From positions 174,830,502-174,894,501 of the forward strand of contig NC_080541.1 of assembly GCF_028640845.1 (NCBI RefSeq): 64,000 bases of DNA. Reading direction: 5' to 3'. Below the pieces are notes generated by a model. The model ran no database searches. It saw nothing but the letters and a program-made list of their open reading frames with translations, and was not told the DNA's origin. The stretch comes from Ahaetulla prasina (Eukaryota > Chordata > Lepidosauria > Squamata > Colubridae). The position numbers were made by a program, and so were the translations under genes. Of this stretch, positions 1-11,268 are shown in pieces. Numbering within the stretch: the stretch's first letter is position 1; each line of letters begins with the position of its first letter.

Positions 1-1350
1 TCTGATAGGGGCTACCTGGGGGTCTAGATTAAAGGAAATGGGGGTCCCCTTGTACTTGCCCAGGCAGTCCTCGAACACATCTTCGAATTCACTCATGAGT
101 GCATCTTTAAGTTTAACGTCACTTCTGTAGATGCCAGTCACTCCCATGCCCAATGCACGGAACCAGTCCAGTCCCAACAAACTTGGCAGGGTTCCTTCGA
201 CGATCGTGATGGGCAGGGTCTTCTTGTGTGGTCCGTACTCGACTCGGACAGAGGTGGTCCCTCGAACAGGGATGCGATTCCCTTGGTAGTCGTGGACTCG
301 TAGCCGTTGTGTTTGCAGGTGGCGTTTCGCGACTGATGGCAAAGCTTTCGCAAGAGTGTCCCAGGACATGATTGTGATCGCTGACCCGGTGTCCACTTCA
401 AGCCGGCACGGCACTCCTTCTATTCTGGGCTTGGTGAAGATTTTTTTCTCCACCCGGGTTGCGGCGCGGCCTATTATCACAGTCATTTGATTCGAGTTCG
501 CGCCTTTTTTGTTTGAGCCAATCGCGGGTCGCCTTGCCGATTCCGCGCTCTGATTGGCTGATTTGAATTTTCGGCGGGAAGGTTGGGGAGCTCGACAGAC
601 TTGAGCCAGGTGCCCCTTCTTCTCGCACCGCCGACATGTAGCGTCCTTAAACTTGCATTGTTGGCGATGGTGTTGACCCCCGCAACTTCCGCATTCGTTC
701 CGGTCTTCTTTTCCGCGTTTCTCGGTTCGACAAACCCCTTCCTCATCCTCACCGTCTGATTCGGTCTGGATCTCTTCGTGGTGTACCGGGGTTGGTTTTG
801 TGCTCGCCGTCGGCGTGAGCGGCTTTTGCAGGGTCTCCGCCGCTTGGGTGGACATCTCATGAGCTCTGGCTTCGTCCAGAGCGTTTGCCAGCGTTAGGTT
901 GCTTTTTGAAAGCAGTCGCCTCCGCAAATGCATGTCTCTGACTCCACGGATGAGTTGCTCTAGTAGCGCCTCGTCCAGGTCTCGGTACCCACAGTCTTTG
1001 GAAGCTTTCCGCAGGGCGGCCATGTAGTCGCTGATGGATTCGCCCTCCAGCTGTCGGCGCTCTCCAAATTCAAAACGCCGCACGTATTTGGACGGCGTTG
1101 GCGCGAAATGGTTTTTAAGCAGGGTTTGCAGAGTTTGCCACGATACCGATTGTACCGGCGTTGGCTCTGCCAGGGCTTCCGCGATGTCGATGACCTCGGG
1201 ACCGCAGTGGCTCAAGAAATATGCCCTTTTGCGGTTGTCTGGAACTCCTTGCAGTTCGTTGGCTTCTAGGAAGCTTTCGAAACGGGTCATATACGTTCCC
1301 CATTTCTCTCTGGCTGGGTCAAACGGCGCGGGCGGAGTGTAACTTGCCAT
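1..1350 (-). CDS. Gag-protease (start of polyprotein) of a Ty3/Gypsy LTR retrotransposon, runs off the left edge
   Basis: Reading the minus strand from the ATG at 1350, all 450 codons to the window edge are open. The order is capsid-like Gag, a CCHC zinc knuckle (C-x2-C-x4-H-x4-C, about 650-606) preceded by a second Cys/His cluster (about 690), then a retropepsin with the catalytic motif DTGS at about 390-378, and a stretch resembling the linker into reverse transcriptase. Gag and protease share one frame with no frameshift. This is known of many vertebrate Gypsy elements: Gag packages the RNA and the protease cleaves the polyprotein. Upstream lie a primer-binding-like site and a short LTR, so the start is well placed. 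Reverse transcriptase, RNase H, integrase and the second LTR would lie beyond the left edge. The absence of any stop or frameshift suggests a young copy; activity is not shown. Confidence 0.9.
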   Translation of the reverse strand, partial: MASYTPPAPFDPAREKWGTYMTRFESFLEANELQGVPDNRKRAYFLSHCGPEVIDIAEALAEPTPVQSVSWQTLQTLLKNHFAPTPSKYVRRFEFGERRQLEGESISDYMAALRKASKDCGYRDLDEALLEQLIRGVRDMHLRRRLLSKSNLTLANALDEARAHEMSTQAAETLQKPLTPTASTKPTPVHHEEIQTESDGEDEEGVCRTEKRGKEDRNECGSCGGQHHRQQCKFKDATCRRCEKKGHLAQVCRAPQPSRRKFKSANQSAESARRPAIGSNKKGANSNQMTVIIGRAATRVEKKIFTKPRIEGVPCRLEVDTGSAITIMSWDTLAKALPSVAKRHLQTQRLRVHDYQGNRIPVRGTTSVRVEYGPHKKTLPITIVEGTLPSLLGLDWFRALGMGVTGIYRSDVKLKDALMSEFEDVFEDCLGKYKGTPISFNLDPQVAPIR

Positions 1351-1428
1351 CTCCGCGTTTCTGCCCTGGGCTTGCTGGGTTCGGTTCTTCCGTGCTTCAG
1401 CTCGGTTCTGGTGCTCCTTAGCCTCGAT

Positions 1429-1446
1429 ATCCCACCTTCGTCGCCA
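1429..1446 (-). other. Putative primer-binding site of the Gypsy element
   Basis: On the minus strand the 18 nt starting TGGCGACGAAGG lie one base after the LTR end. Primer-binding sites begin with TGG, complementary to the CCA end of a tRNA. I could not assign the tRNA. Confidence 0.65.
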
Positions 1447-1447
1447 G

Positions 1448-1625
1448 TGTTAAGTTCGGGAAGTAACGAGGCTGGAGACCAGGGTAGTGACAACAGCTCT
1501 TTAATATATGGTGAACCCAGCAACGTGGGTGGGGAAAAACCTCTCCTTATATACTGTTCAACCGGCGGCTTCAACCAATCAGCAACGTGCTTGTTTCCCG
1601 CCCAAACATTTAAAGATACATAACA
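1448..1625 (-). mobile_element. 5' LTR (178 bp) of the Gypsy element
   Basis: On the minus strand the LTR starts TGTTATG and ends TTAACA, giving TGTTA/TAACA inverted ends. Inside are a TATA-like TATATAAGG (about 1545-1555) and an ATTAAA polyadenylation-like signal (about 1500). It is very short, as in several compact vertebrate Gypsy families. The partner LTR lies outside the window, so target duplication and age cannot be read. Confidence 0.8.
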
Positions 1626-2797
1626 GTATAATTCTATCAGTTTCTACTTGGGAATAAGCAACATTGAGATGAGAATTATTAACTGGGCACATCTATATAG
1701 GATTGTATTTATAAATCAGTGATAAAGCTTGCGTTTACAACTTTATAATAAAATTGTTGTTGCAAACCACTTCCATAATTAATTAAACCAGTTATTTATA
1801 TTAATCACTATGTTTAAAACATGCTGCAATTGTGCCACCTGTGGGAATATACATTTACTGAAATACCTAAAGATTTCCTCCTACTGATAGAATTTGCAGC
1901 CTCAATTACAAAATTGGCTAACACTTTCAAATCCTCCAAGAGACATCTGAAACAGCTGCAATTAGGTATTATAAGCTATCAAGTGAGCAGTGAATCTTTT
2001 GCATTTCAAAACCGTCTTTTGCTTTTAACAGTTGGCTCTTGCAACCATCATAAATGCACGCTGTATTCCCAAGCACCTGAACTTTGATCACATGACTATG
2101 GTGATAATAAATGCAAGGATTAATCATAGGTCACATTTTTCAGTGTCATTGTAACTTTGAACACTTATGAAATGAATGGTAGTAAGCCAAGGACTACCAT
2201 ATCTGTATCTTTTAATTTATTTTGTCACAACATTATATACAAGAACATATATTGAAAGGAAAATATAAGACAGGAATGGTAGGCACTTTTGTGCACTTAT
2301 GCACGCCCCAAAATACTTATCTGTATTTTGAAATAGCAGCAAGGACAACTAAGAGTCCATTTGAAATTGCTTCTGGGGATTTGGGCAATGAAAATAGTAT
2401 GGAATAGAATGTAAATGACCTAATGAGCAGCAACATCTTGCTATTGAAGCAATAAGTAGCACAATCACAAGTTTCCCTACTATCTTCATTCTGCAAAATG
2501 TTGTCTATTTCAATCCTATCTGTCTCAGTACAACAACCTTTTGTATTCTTTTTCCTCTCATACATGCCTTACTCTTTCTGCGTAATTCTCTTCTTTTTCT
2601 TCATCTGCCATACTCTATCTGCCATAATCCTTTTCTAGAATCACTCCATGTAGCCTTCTATTTCCTTTAAACTATTCCTTTCCTATTTTCTTCAATCCCT
2701 TAACAACATTTCCACATGGTACAGGTATATTTACAAGTTCTAAGCTGATTCTGGTATGAGATTTTATGTCAGCATCTGACTCTTACGGTATTTATTT
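1626..2797. other. AT-rich non-coding interval
   Basis: No gene is supported. The only recognisable content is a MITE fragment at 2035-2205. The short open frames here have no recognisable similarity and are treated as chance. Confidence 0.6.
2035..2205 (+). mobile_element. 3' fragment of a TA-target MITE
   Basis: The interval matches the right half of the complete copies at 8348-8696 and 15587-15964: the same order of phrases (heptamer GATCACATGAC, CACTTTTTTCAG-like, GTAACTTTGAAC) and a terminal GGACTACC-like end. The left half is missing or unrecognisable. Confidence 0.65.
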
Positions 2798-3437
2798 ATT
2801 TATTTAATTTATTTATTTAATCACATTTTTATACTGCCCTATCTCCCAAGGGACTCAGGGCGGTTTACAGCCTATTAAAAACACCAATACATAACTATAA
2901 ATACAGAAATAAAACACTAATTAAAATTAGTAATTATTAGATAAGGCCGAATTAAAATTTACAATTAAAATAATAAAACCCCATTAAAACTACATTTAAT
3001 TAAAAACCTAGCCCAGTCCTGCGCAGATAAATAGTTGTGTCTTAAGCTCGCGGCGAAAGGTTCGAAGGTCGGGAAGTTGACGGAGTCCCAGGGGAAGTTC
3101 ATTCCAGAGGGTGGGGGCTCCCACAGAGAAGGCCCTTCCCCTGGGTGTCGCCAGTTGGCACTGCCTAGCGGACGGCACCCGAAGGAGTCCCTCCCTGTGA
3201 GACCGCACGGTAAGGGTCGGTGGGAGGCAATCGGTGGCAGCAGACGGTCCCGTAAGTAACCCGGCCCTAAGCCATGGAGCGCTTTGAAGATGGTTACCAA
3301 AACCTTGAAACGCACCCGGAAAGCCACAGGCAGCCAGTGCAGTCTGCGCAGGAGTGGTGTCACATGGGTGCCCCTCGTGGCTCCCTCTATCACCCGCGCA
3401 GCTGCATTCTGGACTAACTGTAGCCTCCGGGTGCTCC

Positions 3438-5006
3438 TCAAGGGAAGCCCATGTAGAGAACATTGCAGTAATCCAGGCGAGATGTCACGAGAGCATGAGT
3501 GACTGTGCATAGGGCATCCCGGTCTAGGAAGGGGCGCAACTGGCGAACCAGGCGAACCTGGTAAAAGGCTCTCCTGGAGACAGCCGTCAAATGATCTTCA
3601 AAGGACAGCCGTCCATCCAGGAGAACACCCAAGTTGCGCACCCTTTCCACTGGGGCCAGTGACTCGCCCCCAACAGTCAGCTGTGGCTGCAGCTGACTGT
3701 ACCGGGGTGCCGGCATCCACAGCCACTCTGTCTTGGAGGGATTGAGCTTGAGCCTGTTTCTCCGCATCCAGACCCGTACGGCCACCAGACACCGGGACAG
3801 CACTTCGACAGCTTCGTTGGGGTGGCCCGGTGTGGAAAAATACAGCTGAGTATCATCAGCGTAGAGTTGATAACTCACACCGAAGCCACTGATGATCTCA
3901 CCCAGCGGCTTCATATAGATGTTGAACAGGAGGGGCGAGAGAATCGACCCCTGCGGCACCCCACAAGTGAGGTGTCTCGAGGTCGACCTCTGTCCTCCCG
4001 TCAACACTGTCTGCGACCGGTCAGAGAGATAGGAGGAGAACCACCGATAAACGGTGCCCCCCACTCCCAATCCCTCCAACCGGTGCAGCAGGATACCATG
4101 GTCGATGGTATCAAAAGCCGCTGAGAGGTCTAATAGGACCAAGGCAGAGGAATAACCCCTATCCCTGGCCCTCCAGAGATCATCCACCAACGCGACCAAA
4201 GCCGTCTCAGTGCTGTATCCAGGCCGGAAGCCAGACTGGAACGGGTCTAGATAGACAGTTTCATCCAGGTACTGGGGTAATTGACATGCCACCACACTCT
4301 CTACAACCTTCGCCACAAAGCGAAGGTTGGAGACTGGACGATAGTTACCTAAAACAGCTGGGTCCAGGAAAGGCTTCTTGAGGAGGGGTCTCACCACCGC
4401 CTCTTTCAAGGCGGCAGGGAAGACCCCCTCCAACAAAGCAGCATTCGTAATCCCCTGGAGCCAGCCTCGTGTCACCTCCTGTGTGGCCAGCACCAACCAG
4501 GAGGGGCACGGGTCCAGCAAACATGTGGTAGCATTCAACCTCCCCAATAACCTGTCCATGTCCTCGGGAGCCACAGGGTCAAATTCATCCCAAACAGTCT
4601 CAACAAGACAGCTTTCAGACCTCCCGTCTGGATCCACCCAATTTTGATCCAGACCATCCCGAAGCTGAACGATTTTATCGTATAGATAACCACTAAACTC
4701 CTCGGCACGTCCCTGCAACGGGTCATCCCGCTCCCCCTGTTGAAGGAGAGAGCGAGTCACCCGAAACAGGGCGGCCAGGCAGTTATCTGCCGACGCAATG
4801 GGGGAGGAGACGTAGCCACGTCTCGCTTCCCTCAATGCCACTAGGTAGGTCCTGGTATATGACCTAACTAGTGTCCGATCAGCCTCCGAACGACTGGATC
4901 TCCAGGAACTCTCTAGGCGTCTTCTCCGGCGTTTCATCTCCCTCAGCCCCTCGGAAAACCAAGGAGCTGATTGAGACCTTCGCCGGGTCAGAGGCCGCAA
5001 AGGCAC
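3438..5006 (-). pseudogene. CR1 ORF2 reverse transcriptase, 522-codon open segment
   Basis: This open segment carries the reverse transcriptase fingerprint: LLDLSAAFDTIDH (palm motif A), GVPQGSILSPLLFN (motif B), YQLYADDTQL (catalytic YADD, motif C) and LKLNPSKTEW (motif D). It ends at a stop just after LYMGFP, where the related copies read on as LYMGLPLRSTRRLQ. The continuation here is found in the overlapping frame 3510-2965, so a frameshift broke the ORF. The endonuclease upstream is also split (5507-5917 and 5195-5491). The element is decayed but recent enough that the RT domain is intact. Confidence 0.9.
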
Positions 5007-5506
5007 GACACGGTCTAGAGCCCCAGCCGCGGCCAGTTACCAAGCTGCGACTAGTTCTCCAGCCGTGCCGTGAGCCAGACCCTCAGGAAATGGCCCAAGC
5101 TCCGTCCGGAACCTCTCCAGGTCCATCAGGCGCCTGGGACGGAACCAACGTATTGGTCCCGTCTCCCTGCGGTGATGAGTGGCAGTCAGAAAGTCTAGGC
5201 GAAGGAGTGATCTGACCATGACAAAGGTTCAATGACTAACTCTCTCAAGTCCAGATCCTTCAGCCACTGTCCAGAGATAAAAATCAAGTCCAGCATGCCA
5301 CCCCCAATGTGAGTGGGGCCATCAACTACTTGAGTCAGGTCCAAGGCCATCATGGAAGCCATGAACTCCCGAGCTGCCGTCGATAACATGCCTGTCGATG
5401 GCAGGTTAAAGTCCCCCATAACCATAAGTTTGGGGGTCTCAACCACCACTCCAGCAAGCACCTCCAGGAGCTCGGGCAGGGCTGCTATCACGCAGCAAGG
5501 AGCCAG

Positions 5507-5917
5507 CTACGTGACCATCTGACACCTATGACCCCACCTCACAAAGAGGGATTCACAGCCGGAAATCTGAGGAACAGTGGCCTTCCTCGGCTCTAGACTC
5601 TCTTTAATAACAACCGCCACCCCCCCACCCCTATCTTGGGCCCTCGGTTGATGAAATGCTCGGAAACCAGGTGGGCACATGTCGACAAGGGGCACGCCCC
5701 CTTCTGTGCCCAGCCAGGTTTCCGTAACGCCCATAAGGTCCGCGGAGCCCCCCTGAATAAGATCACGAACTAGGGGGGCCTTGTTAACCACGGACCGTGC
5801 GTTGCACAACATCAACCGGAGGCCTAGGCTCTGAGAGTCATGACCATCCGGGGAACGGGAGAAGTCTGAGGGATCGGGGCGCGTGATCGCCTTCAAACAT
5901 CGAGCACGCGCCCCCAA
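5507..5917 (-). pseudogene. CR1 ORF2 endonuclease N-terminal fragment
   Basis: The frame contains [12 protein letters not shown] and MGVTETWL, typical of the start of the apurinic/apyrimidinic-like endonuclease of CR1 LINEs. The next piece (5195-5491), with MVMGDFNLPS, sits in another frame, so at least one indel separates them. Confidence 0.85.
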
Positions 5918-5925
5918 AAATCAAT

Positions 5926-6239
5926 GCGATCCCTCGCTTCCGCCATATCTGCCCCTCCCACTTACCGTGCAAATAGAACCACCCTCACCAAAAGGAATGC
6001 AATCCTCCCCTGTAAGTTGATTTATTCAAGGTTTAATTGCAGCACATCTGAAATTGCATCAAAAATATTTTTATTGCAAGATTGGAGTTTTACTGAACTT
6101 GTGGATGGGCTGCTTTTGCCATTGGTGGACTTGCTATCTCAGGGGTACCTCTTCCCTTTTCAAGCACTATAGCTTCATGCCAGGGAAATAGCATTATGAA
6201 CAAGAGTCTTGCATATTTTATAGCTGGTTCTCATAGGGA
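5926..6239. other. Non-coding spacer between LINEs
   Basis: The first 70-80 bases may still be CR1 5' sequence. Beyond that I see no gene or recognised repeat. Confidence 0.4.
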
Positions 6240-6640
6240 TTTCTGATGATGATGATGATGATTTCTTTTATTCATTAAACATGAAACTCAGTCAACTTAA
6301 CATTTAAAGATGTGTCATAAATACCATTGACTGGTGTTAATGGTTGATATGAGGTGCTGCCAGCGTCCTAAGTATCAACCAAGTATCTTCTTAAAATATA
6401 TGATGTTCCAAGTAGCGCAGTTTTTTCCAGTTCCGCTGGTGTTATTGCAGGAAGCTGCAATTTCTTGATGTGTTTTGTAAAATTCTTGGACATGGTACCA
6501 AGTGCCCCGATGACAATGGGTATCACTGTTACATGTTTCTTCCATAGCCTTGTAGTTTCAATGGCCAAGTTATGATATTTTGTGATTTTTTCCAGTTGTT
6601 TTTCTTCAACTTTGGCATATCCTGTACAGCGATATCAAGA
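6240..6640 (-). mobile_element. R4/Dong-like LINE, 3' terminal copy
   Basis: A diverged duplicate of the end of the neighbouring element at 6707-7618. Minus-strand frames include VTVIPIVIGALGTMSKNF. The 3' end runs into an ATC microsatellite tail (about 6244-6262). It is a separate, 5'-truncated insertion. Confidence 0.75.
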
Positions 6641-6654
6641 ATTAGAATCAGAAT

Positions 6655-6706
6655 TAGAATAGAATTTATTGGCCAAGTGTGACTGTATGCTTTGGCCCTT
6701 GACAAG
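6655..6706 (-). mobile_element. Short 3' end of an AATAG-tailed LINE (snake CR1-L3-like)
   Basis: The block AGAATTTATTGGCCAAGTGT is shared with copies at 25116, 30656 and 49393, where it follows an (AATAG)n-like tail. Here only about 50 bp remain between two R4-like ends. Confidence 0.65.
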
Positions 6707-7618
6707 TGTGATTATTATTATTTACTTTATTTATTAAACATGAAACTCAGTCAACTGAACATTCAAAAAGGCATCACAAATACCATTGACTGGTGCTAAT
6801 GGTTGATACAGGTTGCTGCCAGCGTCCTAGGTATCAACCAAGTACCTTCTTAAGATGTACAATGTTCCAAATAGCACAGTTTTTTGCAGTTCCGCTGGTG
6901 TTATTGCAGGAAGCTGCAATTTGTTGATATATCTTATAAAATTTTTTGACATGGTACCAAATGCCCCGATGACAATGGGTATCACTGTTACATGTTTCAT
7001 CCATAGCCATGTAGTTTCGATGGCCAGGTCGTGATATTTCATGATTTTTTCCAGTTCTTTTTCTTCAACTCTGGCATCTCCTGATACCGCGATATCAATA
7101 AATTGTACGTTTCACTTTTTGACAACTGTGATATTTGGCATGTTGTGTTCCAAGTGACGATCTGTCTGTATTCAAAAGTCCCACAAGATCTTCACCTTCT
7201 CATTTTCTATAACTTTTTCCCCTTGTTCCCATGACTTTTGGGAAACAGGTAAGTTGTATTTTTTACATAATGACCAGTGGATTATTTTAGCAACTCGGTC
7301 GTGTCTAGCTTTGTAATCAGTTTGTGTGATTTTGCTGCATTCACATATTAAATGTGAAACAGTTTCGACTTTGTTGTTGCAAAGTCGGCAGTTTGGATTG
7401 TCGGTGGATTTTTGTATCTTTGCTTTCATGGCATTAATTTGTAGAGTTTGTTCTTGAGCAGCGAGTATTAAACCTTTCATTTCTTTCTTGATGGTTCCTA
7501 TCTTAAGCCATACCCATGTAAAGTTGTCATCACATTTTCCTTCGGTGTTTTTCAAGTGCTGTCCATGCAAAGCTTTGGTTTTCCATCTATTTAATCTGTC
7601 ATCCAGCTGTTTTTCATC
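6707..7618 (-). mobile_element. R4/Dong-like LINE, 3' part with restriction-like endonuclease region
   Basis: On the minus strand an open segment (7690-7172, including microsatellite codons) reads LHGQHLK, then a Cys/His cluster CRLC...HLICEC, then KILWDFNIQTDR. These match the C-terminal CCHC plus restriction-enzyme-like endonuclease region of R2/R4-type LINEs as I know them. The frame breaks near 7170 and continues in 7042-6827 (VTVIPIVIGAFGTMSKNF). The 3' end carries an ATT microsatellite tail. The clade name is from memory of the family and is less certain than the LINE call. Confidence 0.75.
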
Positions 7619-7631
7619 ATCATCATCATCA

Positions 7632-7684
<53 letters not shown>
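7614..7684. repeat. (ATC)n/(ATT)n microsatellite
   Basis: An uninterrupted trinucleotide tract, ATC then ATT units, lies directly at the 5' side of the R4-like fragment on its own strand. The run of Asn/Asp codons it creates in one frame is not evidence of a protein. Confidence 0.95.
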
Positions 7685-8144
7685 TTGCAAACTAAATATC
7701 TAAATGAGGTAAGGCCTAATGGAATGTCATTCTTATATGTTCCTATTCGTCAGCTAGAGATTTTACAATGTATAGTAAGATTTTATTTTCTAACACTGTG
7801 CTTTAAATCATAACTCAGATTCTTAGAGTCTGATTTACTTTAAGAATGTTATCATTTGATATCAGGCCAGATGCCAGAACCTTAAAAATCAGAAGCATAT
7901 TCTGATTCCCCTTCTTTATTATACTACACAAACCCTAAATAATTCTGTCAACTGAGTAGGGCTACTAAAATGTTTCATTTCATGGTGCCCTTTCCCTCCC
8001 TGATGCCCTTTCCCTTCCTTATTTATTTTTTCTATTTTTGAGTTCATGAATCTTCTAAATCCCAAATAAATATTAATTACACATTCTGTACACTTCAGTG
8101 CCTATACTGTCACAAAACAAAGTTTTCTATTGTCACCAAATTGC

Positions 8145-8184
<40 letters not shown>

Positions 8185-8346
8185 TGTGTATCAATTTAGA
8201 CAATGAAATTAAGTTTTCCAATGGAAGGGCGAAAACTTCTGTTATATATAGTGACTTAGTGATTACATATGCTGTGTCTATTTTCTTAATTATCCTAAAG
8301 AGAAACCCACAAACGGATCTCAAGGCTGATTTGTACTGTATACAGT
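7685..8346. other. Non-coding interval with a GT microsatellite
   Basis: AT-rich sequence with no supported gene. It contains (GT)18 at 8147-8182. Confidence 0.6.
8147..8182. repeat. (GT)18 microsatellite
   Basis: 36 bp of pure GT dinucleotides. Confidence 0.97.
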
Positions 8347-8347
8347 A

Positions 8348-8696
8348 CAGGTAGTCCTAGAATTACGACCATAATTGAGCCCAATGCTGCTAAGTGAAAC
8401 ATTTGTTAAATGAGTTTTGCCTCATTTTATGTCTTTTCTTTCCATAGTTAAGTCAATCATTGCATTTGTTAAAGGATTCCCTATTGACTTTGTCAGAAGG
8501 TAGCAGAAGCTCACATGACCTCAGGACACTGCAACTGTCATAAATATGAACCAGTTGGCAAGCATCTGAATTTTGATCATGTGACCATGGGGATGCTACA
8601 ACCGTAGAGTGAACAACGGCCATAAGTCACTTTTTTCAGTGCCATTGTAACTTTGAACAGTCACTAAATGAACTGTTGAAAATCGAGGACTACCCG
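8348..8696 (+). mobile_element. TA-target MITE (Tc1/mariner-type), 349 bp
   Basis: Inverted ends CAGGTAGTCC...GGACTACCCG are flanked by TA on both sides (8346-8347 and 8697-8698). The same family recurs at 12089, 14166, 15587, 47800 and 50059. No transposase coding is present. TA target duplication is the hallmark of the Tc1/mariner superfamily; the autonomous partner is unknown. Confidence 0.8.
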
Positions 8697-8746
8697 TACT
8701 AGGTTAGAGTGGTTAGTTACCTCAGTATTGCTGAGCCACAATAAAG

Positions 8747-8882
8747 CAGGAGTCTCCAACCTTGGCAACTTTAAGACTTGTGGACTTCAACTCTCAGAAG
8801 TTGAGAGTTGAGCTTTGCTGGCTGAGGAATTCTGGGAGCTGAAGTCCACAAGTCTTAAAGTTGCCAAGGTTGGAGACCCCTG
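8747..8882. mobile_element. Palindromic hAT-type MITE, long form (136 bp)
   Basis: Begins CAGGAGTCTCCAACCTTGGC and ends with the near-exact reverse complement, so almost the whole element folds into one hairpin. Flanking octamers CAATAAAG and TATTAAAG agree at 6 of 8 positions. CAGGG-type ends plus 8-bp duplications are typical of hAT transposons. Confidence 0.8.
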
Positions 8883-8899
8883 TATTAAAGTGTGTAGAC

Positions 8900-9131
8900 C
8901 AGAGGTGGGTTTCAGCAGGTTCTGACCAGTTCTGGAGAACCGGTAGCGGAAATTTTGAGTAGTTCGGAGAACCGGTAGTAAAAATTCTGACTGGCCCCGC
9001 CCCCATCTATTCTCTGCCTCCCAAGTCCCAACTGATTGGAAGGAAATGGGGATTTTGCAGTAACCTTCCCCTGCCATGCCCACCAAGCCACACTCAGAGA
9101 ACCGGTAGTAAAAAATTTTTTAAAACCAACC
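8900..9131 (+). mobile_element. hAT-like MITE with AACCGGTAG internal motifs
   Basis: Starts CAGAGGTGGGTTTCAGCAGG and carries three copies of GAGAACCGGTAG. The right end (AAAACCAACCA) is a decayed complement of the left. A probably related fragment lies at 32316-32378. Confidence 0.6.
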
Positions 9132-9138
9132 ACGTTAT

Positions 9139-9235
9139 AGACCTCAACTCCCATAATTCCCCAGGCAGCCTACTGGGGAATTTTATAGGCTGGGTAGAGA
9201 TTTCTGGGAGTTGAAGTCCACGCTTGTTAAAGTAC
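9139..9235. mobile_element. Degenerate palindromic MITE fragment
   Basis: Contains CCTCAACTCCCA and, further on, GGGAGTTGAAGTCCAC, the inner arms of the palindromic hAT family. The terminal CAGGGGTCTCC ends are missing. Confidence 0.55.
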
Positions 9236-9251
9236 CACTGGCTAGCTAGCT

Positions 9252-9349
9252 CGGGGGTCTCCAACCTTGGCAACTTTTAAGCCTGGAGGACTTCAACTCC
9301 CAGGAGTTGAAGTCCTGCAGGCTTAAAGTTGCCAAGGTTGGAGACCCTG
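9252..9349. mobile_element. Palindromic hAT-type MITE, short form (98 bp)
   Basis: Ends CGGGGGTCTCC...GGAGACCCTG. The hairpin arms are almost perfect with a very small loop. The flanking octamer AGCTAGCT is identical on both sides (9244-9251 and 9350-9357), a clean 8-bp target duplication. Confidence 0.88.
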
Positions 9350-9409
9350 AGCTAGCTTATGGTTCAACGAATCCTCCAAACATCAAACCAACCAGCAGGG
9401 GTCGTCAAG

Positions 9410-10170
<761 letters not shown>

Positions 10171-10914
10171 AATGACTGAAGGGGGAACAAAGGGAGAAAC
10201 TTTGAAATGATGCATGATGCAAAATGTAATGTGAAACCAAACCTTGAAAGATGCTAGGTAGCATTTCTGGAAAAAATGTCGAACCAGATGTTTTGTTTAG
10301 TATTACAGGACTGGCCTTCTGTACTTTTTCTCTGCCCTACTATTGATATCTTCGAAAAAATACGCCACACAGTTAGTTGGTTTAAAAAAAATGGATCCAA
10401 ATGTATTGGATCATGATCTGATGGAATAACTAAGGAATGAGTGCAGTTAAGTTAATAAACTGAGGTGCTGGACAGTAGATAGAAAAAAACAAAATTTAAT
10501 TTGCCATCATTTAAACATAACCACTTTTTTATGTATTGCGCCAGCAGTTCCCAACCTTCTTGGCACCAGAGACCATTTGTCCATGGGGTGGGGTGTGGAG
10601 GATGGTTTCCCATGCAACTTAGATTCTGTACATGCGCTGATGAAGCTTCACTCTCTGGCTTGCCATTTCTGATGCCTGGTTCCTAACAAGCCATGAATAT
10701 ATGATTCAATGGTTTTATATAGTCTGTCACTTTTTCATTTATGATATGAAAATGGGAATTGGTCCCAAACTCAAAATTGAGCTGAAGATCTTTCAGAGTA
10801 CTCTTATTTGTAATTAAAGAGGGAAGAATTGAGTTATGGTCATTAATCTTATTTGTGGTCTTCAGGAGTTTCATAGTTATGTCTGTCATTTTCATGTGTT
10901 CCTGTTTCTCCTAG
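10171..10914 (+). other. Probable IPP 5' intron
   Basis: AT-rich sequence between the CpG region and the splice acceptor CCTGTTTCTCCTAG at 10914. It holds a hAT-like fragment (10546-10684) and otherwise nothing recognisable. Confidence 0.5.
10546..10684 (+). mobile_element. hAT/Charlie-like MITE fragment
   Basis: Starts CAGTTCCCAACCTTCTTGGC, followed by CACCAGAGACCA and a CATGGGGTGGGG stretch, in the order seen in Charlie-like hAT elements. No clean right end or target duplication was found. Confidence 0.5.
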
Positions 10915-11268
10915 GGTAGCACTGGAAGCTGATGAGCATCAATCATTCAGTTGCTCTGTGATTTTGTCAAGCTATCATGGCTTGTGTGGCTTGCCCCAGC
11001 ACAAGTGAGTTCCCTTTCTTGGCAGACAGGCATGCTCGTCTTTTATTAGCCCAGATCAACAAGCTGAGATGTGGGCAACACTTCTGTGATGTACAGCTCC
11101 AGGTTGGTGAAGGTGCATATAAAGTCCATCGGCTCGTTTTGGCTGCAAGTAGCTCTTATTTTGCTGCTTTGTTTGCTGGAGGGATGAAGGAATCTTCAAA
11201 GGATGTTGTGCAGATCCTGGGTGTGGATGCTAATATTTTCCAGATCCTCCTGGAGTTTATTTATACAG
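10915..11268 (+). CDS. IPP: IPP coding exon 1 (residues 1-97) with 62 nt of 5' UTR
   Basis: Acceptor CTCCTAG at 10914, ATG at 10977, donor ACAG|GTAGGA at 11268. Encodes the start of the BTB fold, through LLEFIYTG. The ATG opens the family-matching frame at the expected distance before the DKHA/DRHA-type motif. Confidence 0.95.

Larger units (their letters stand above)
2798..5925 (-). mobile_element. CR1-type non-LTR retrotransposon, 5'-truncated, endonuclease plus reverse transcriptase
   Basis: On the minus strand the element reads apurinic-type endonuclease fragments (about 5917-5195), reverse transcriptase (5006-3438), a C-terminal region shifted into another frame (3510-2965) and a 3' UTR that ends in the CR1-type sequence CTGAGTCC...GGGCGGTATAAAAAT followed by TTTA repeats near 2795-2830. 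Two further truncated copies in the window (28964-30318 and 52690-53350) are close relatives. The 3' boundary is clear; the 5' boundary is approximate. Confidence 0.93.

Noticed and set aside
7172..7690. Asn/Asp-run protein on the minus strand
   Set aside because: The N-terminal run is the ATT/ATC microsatellite; the rest is the R4-like LINE.
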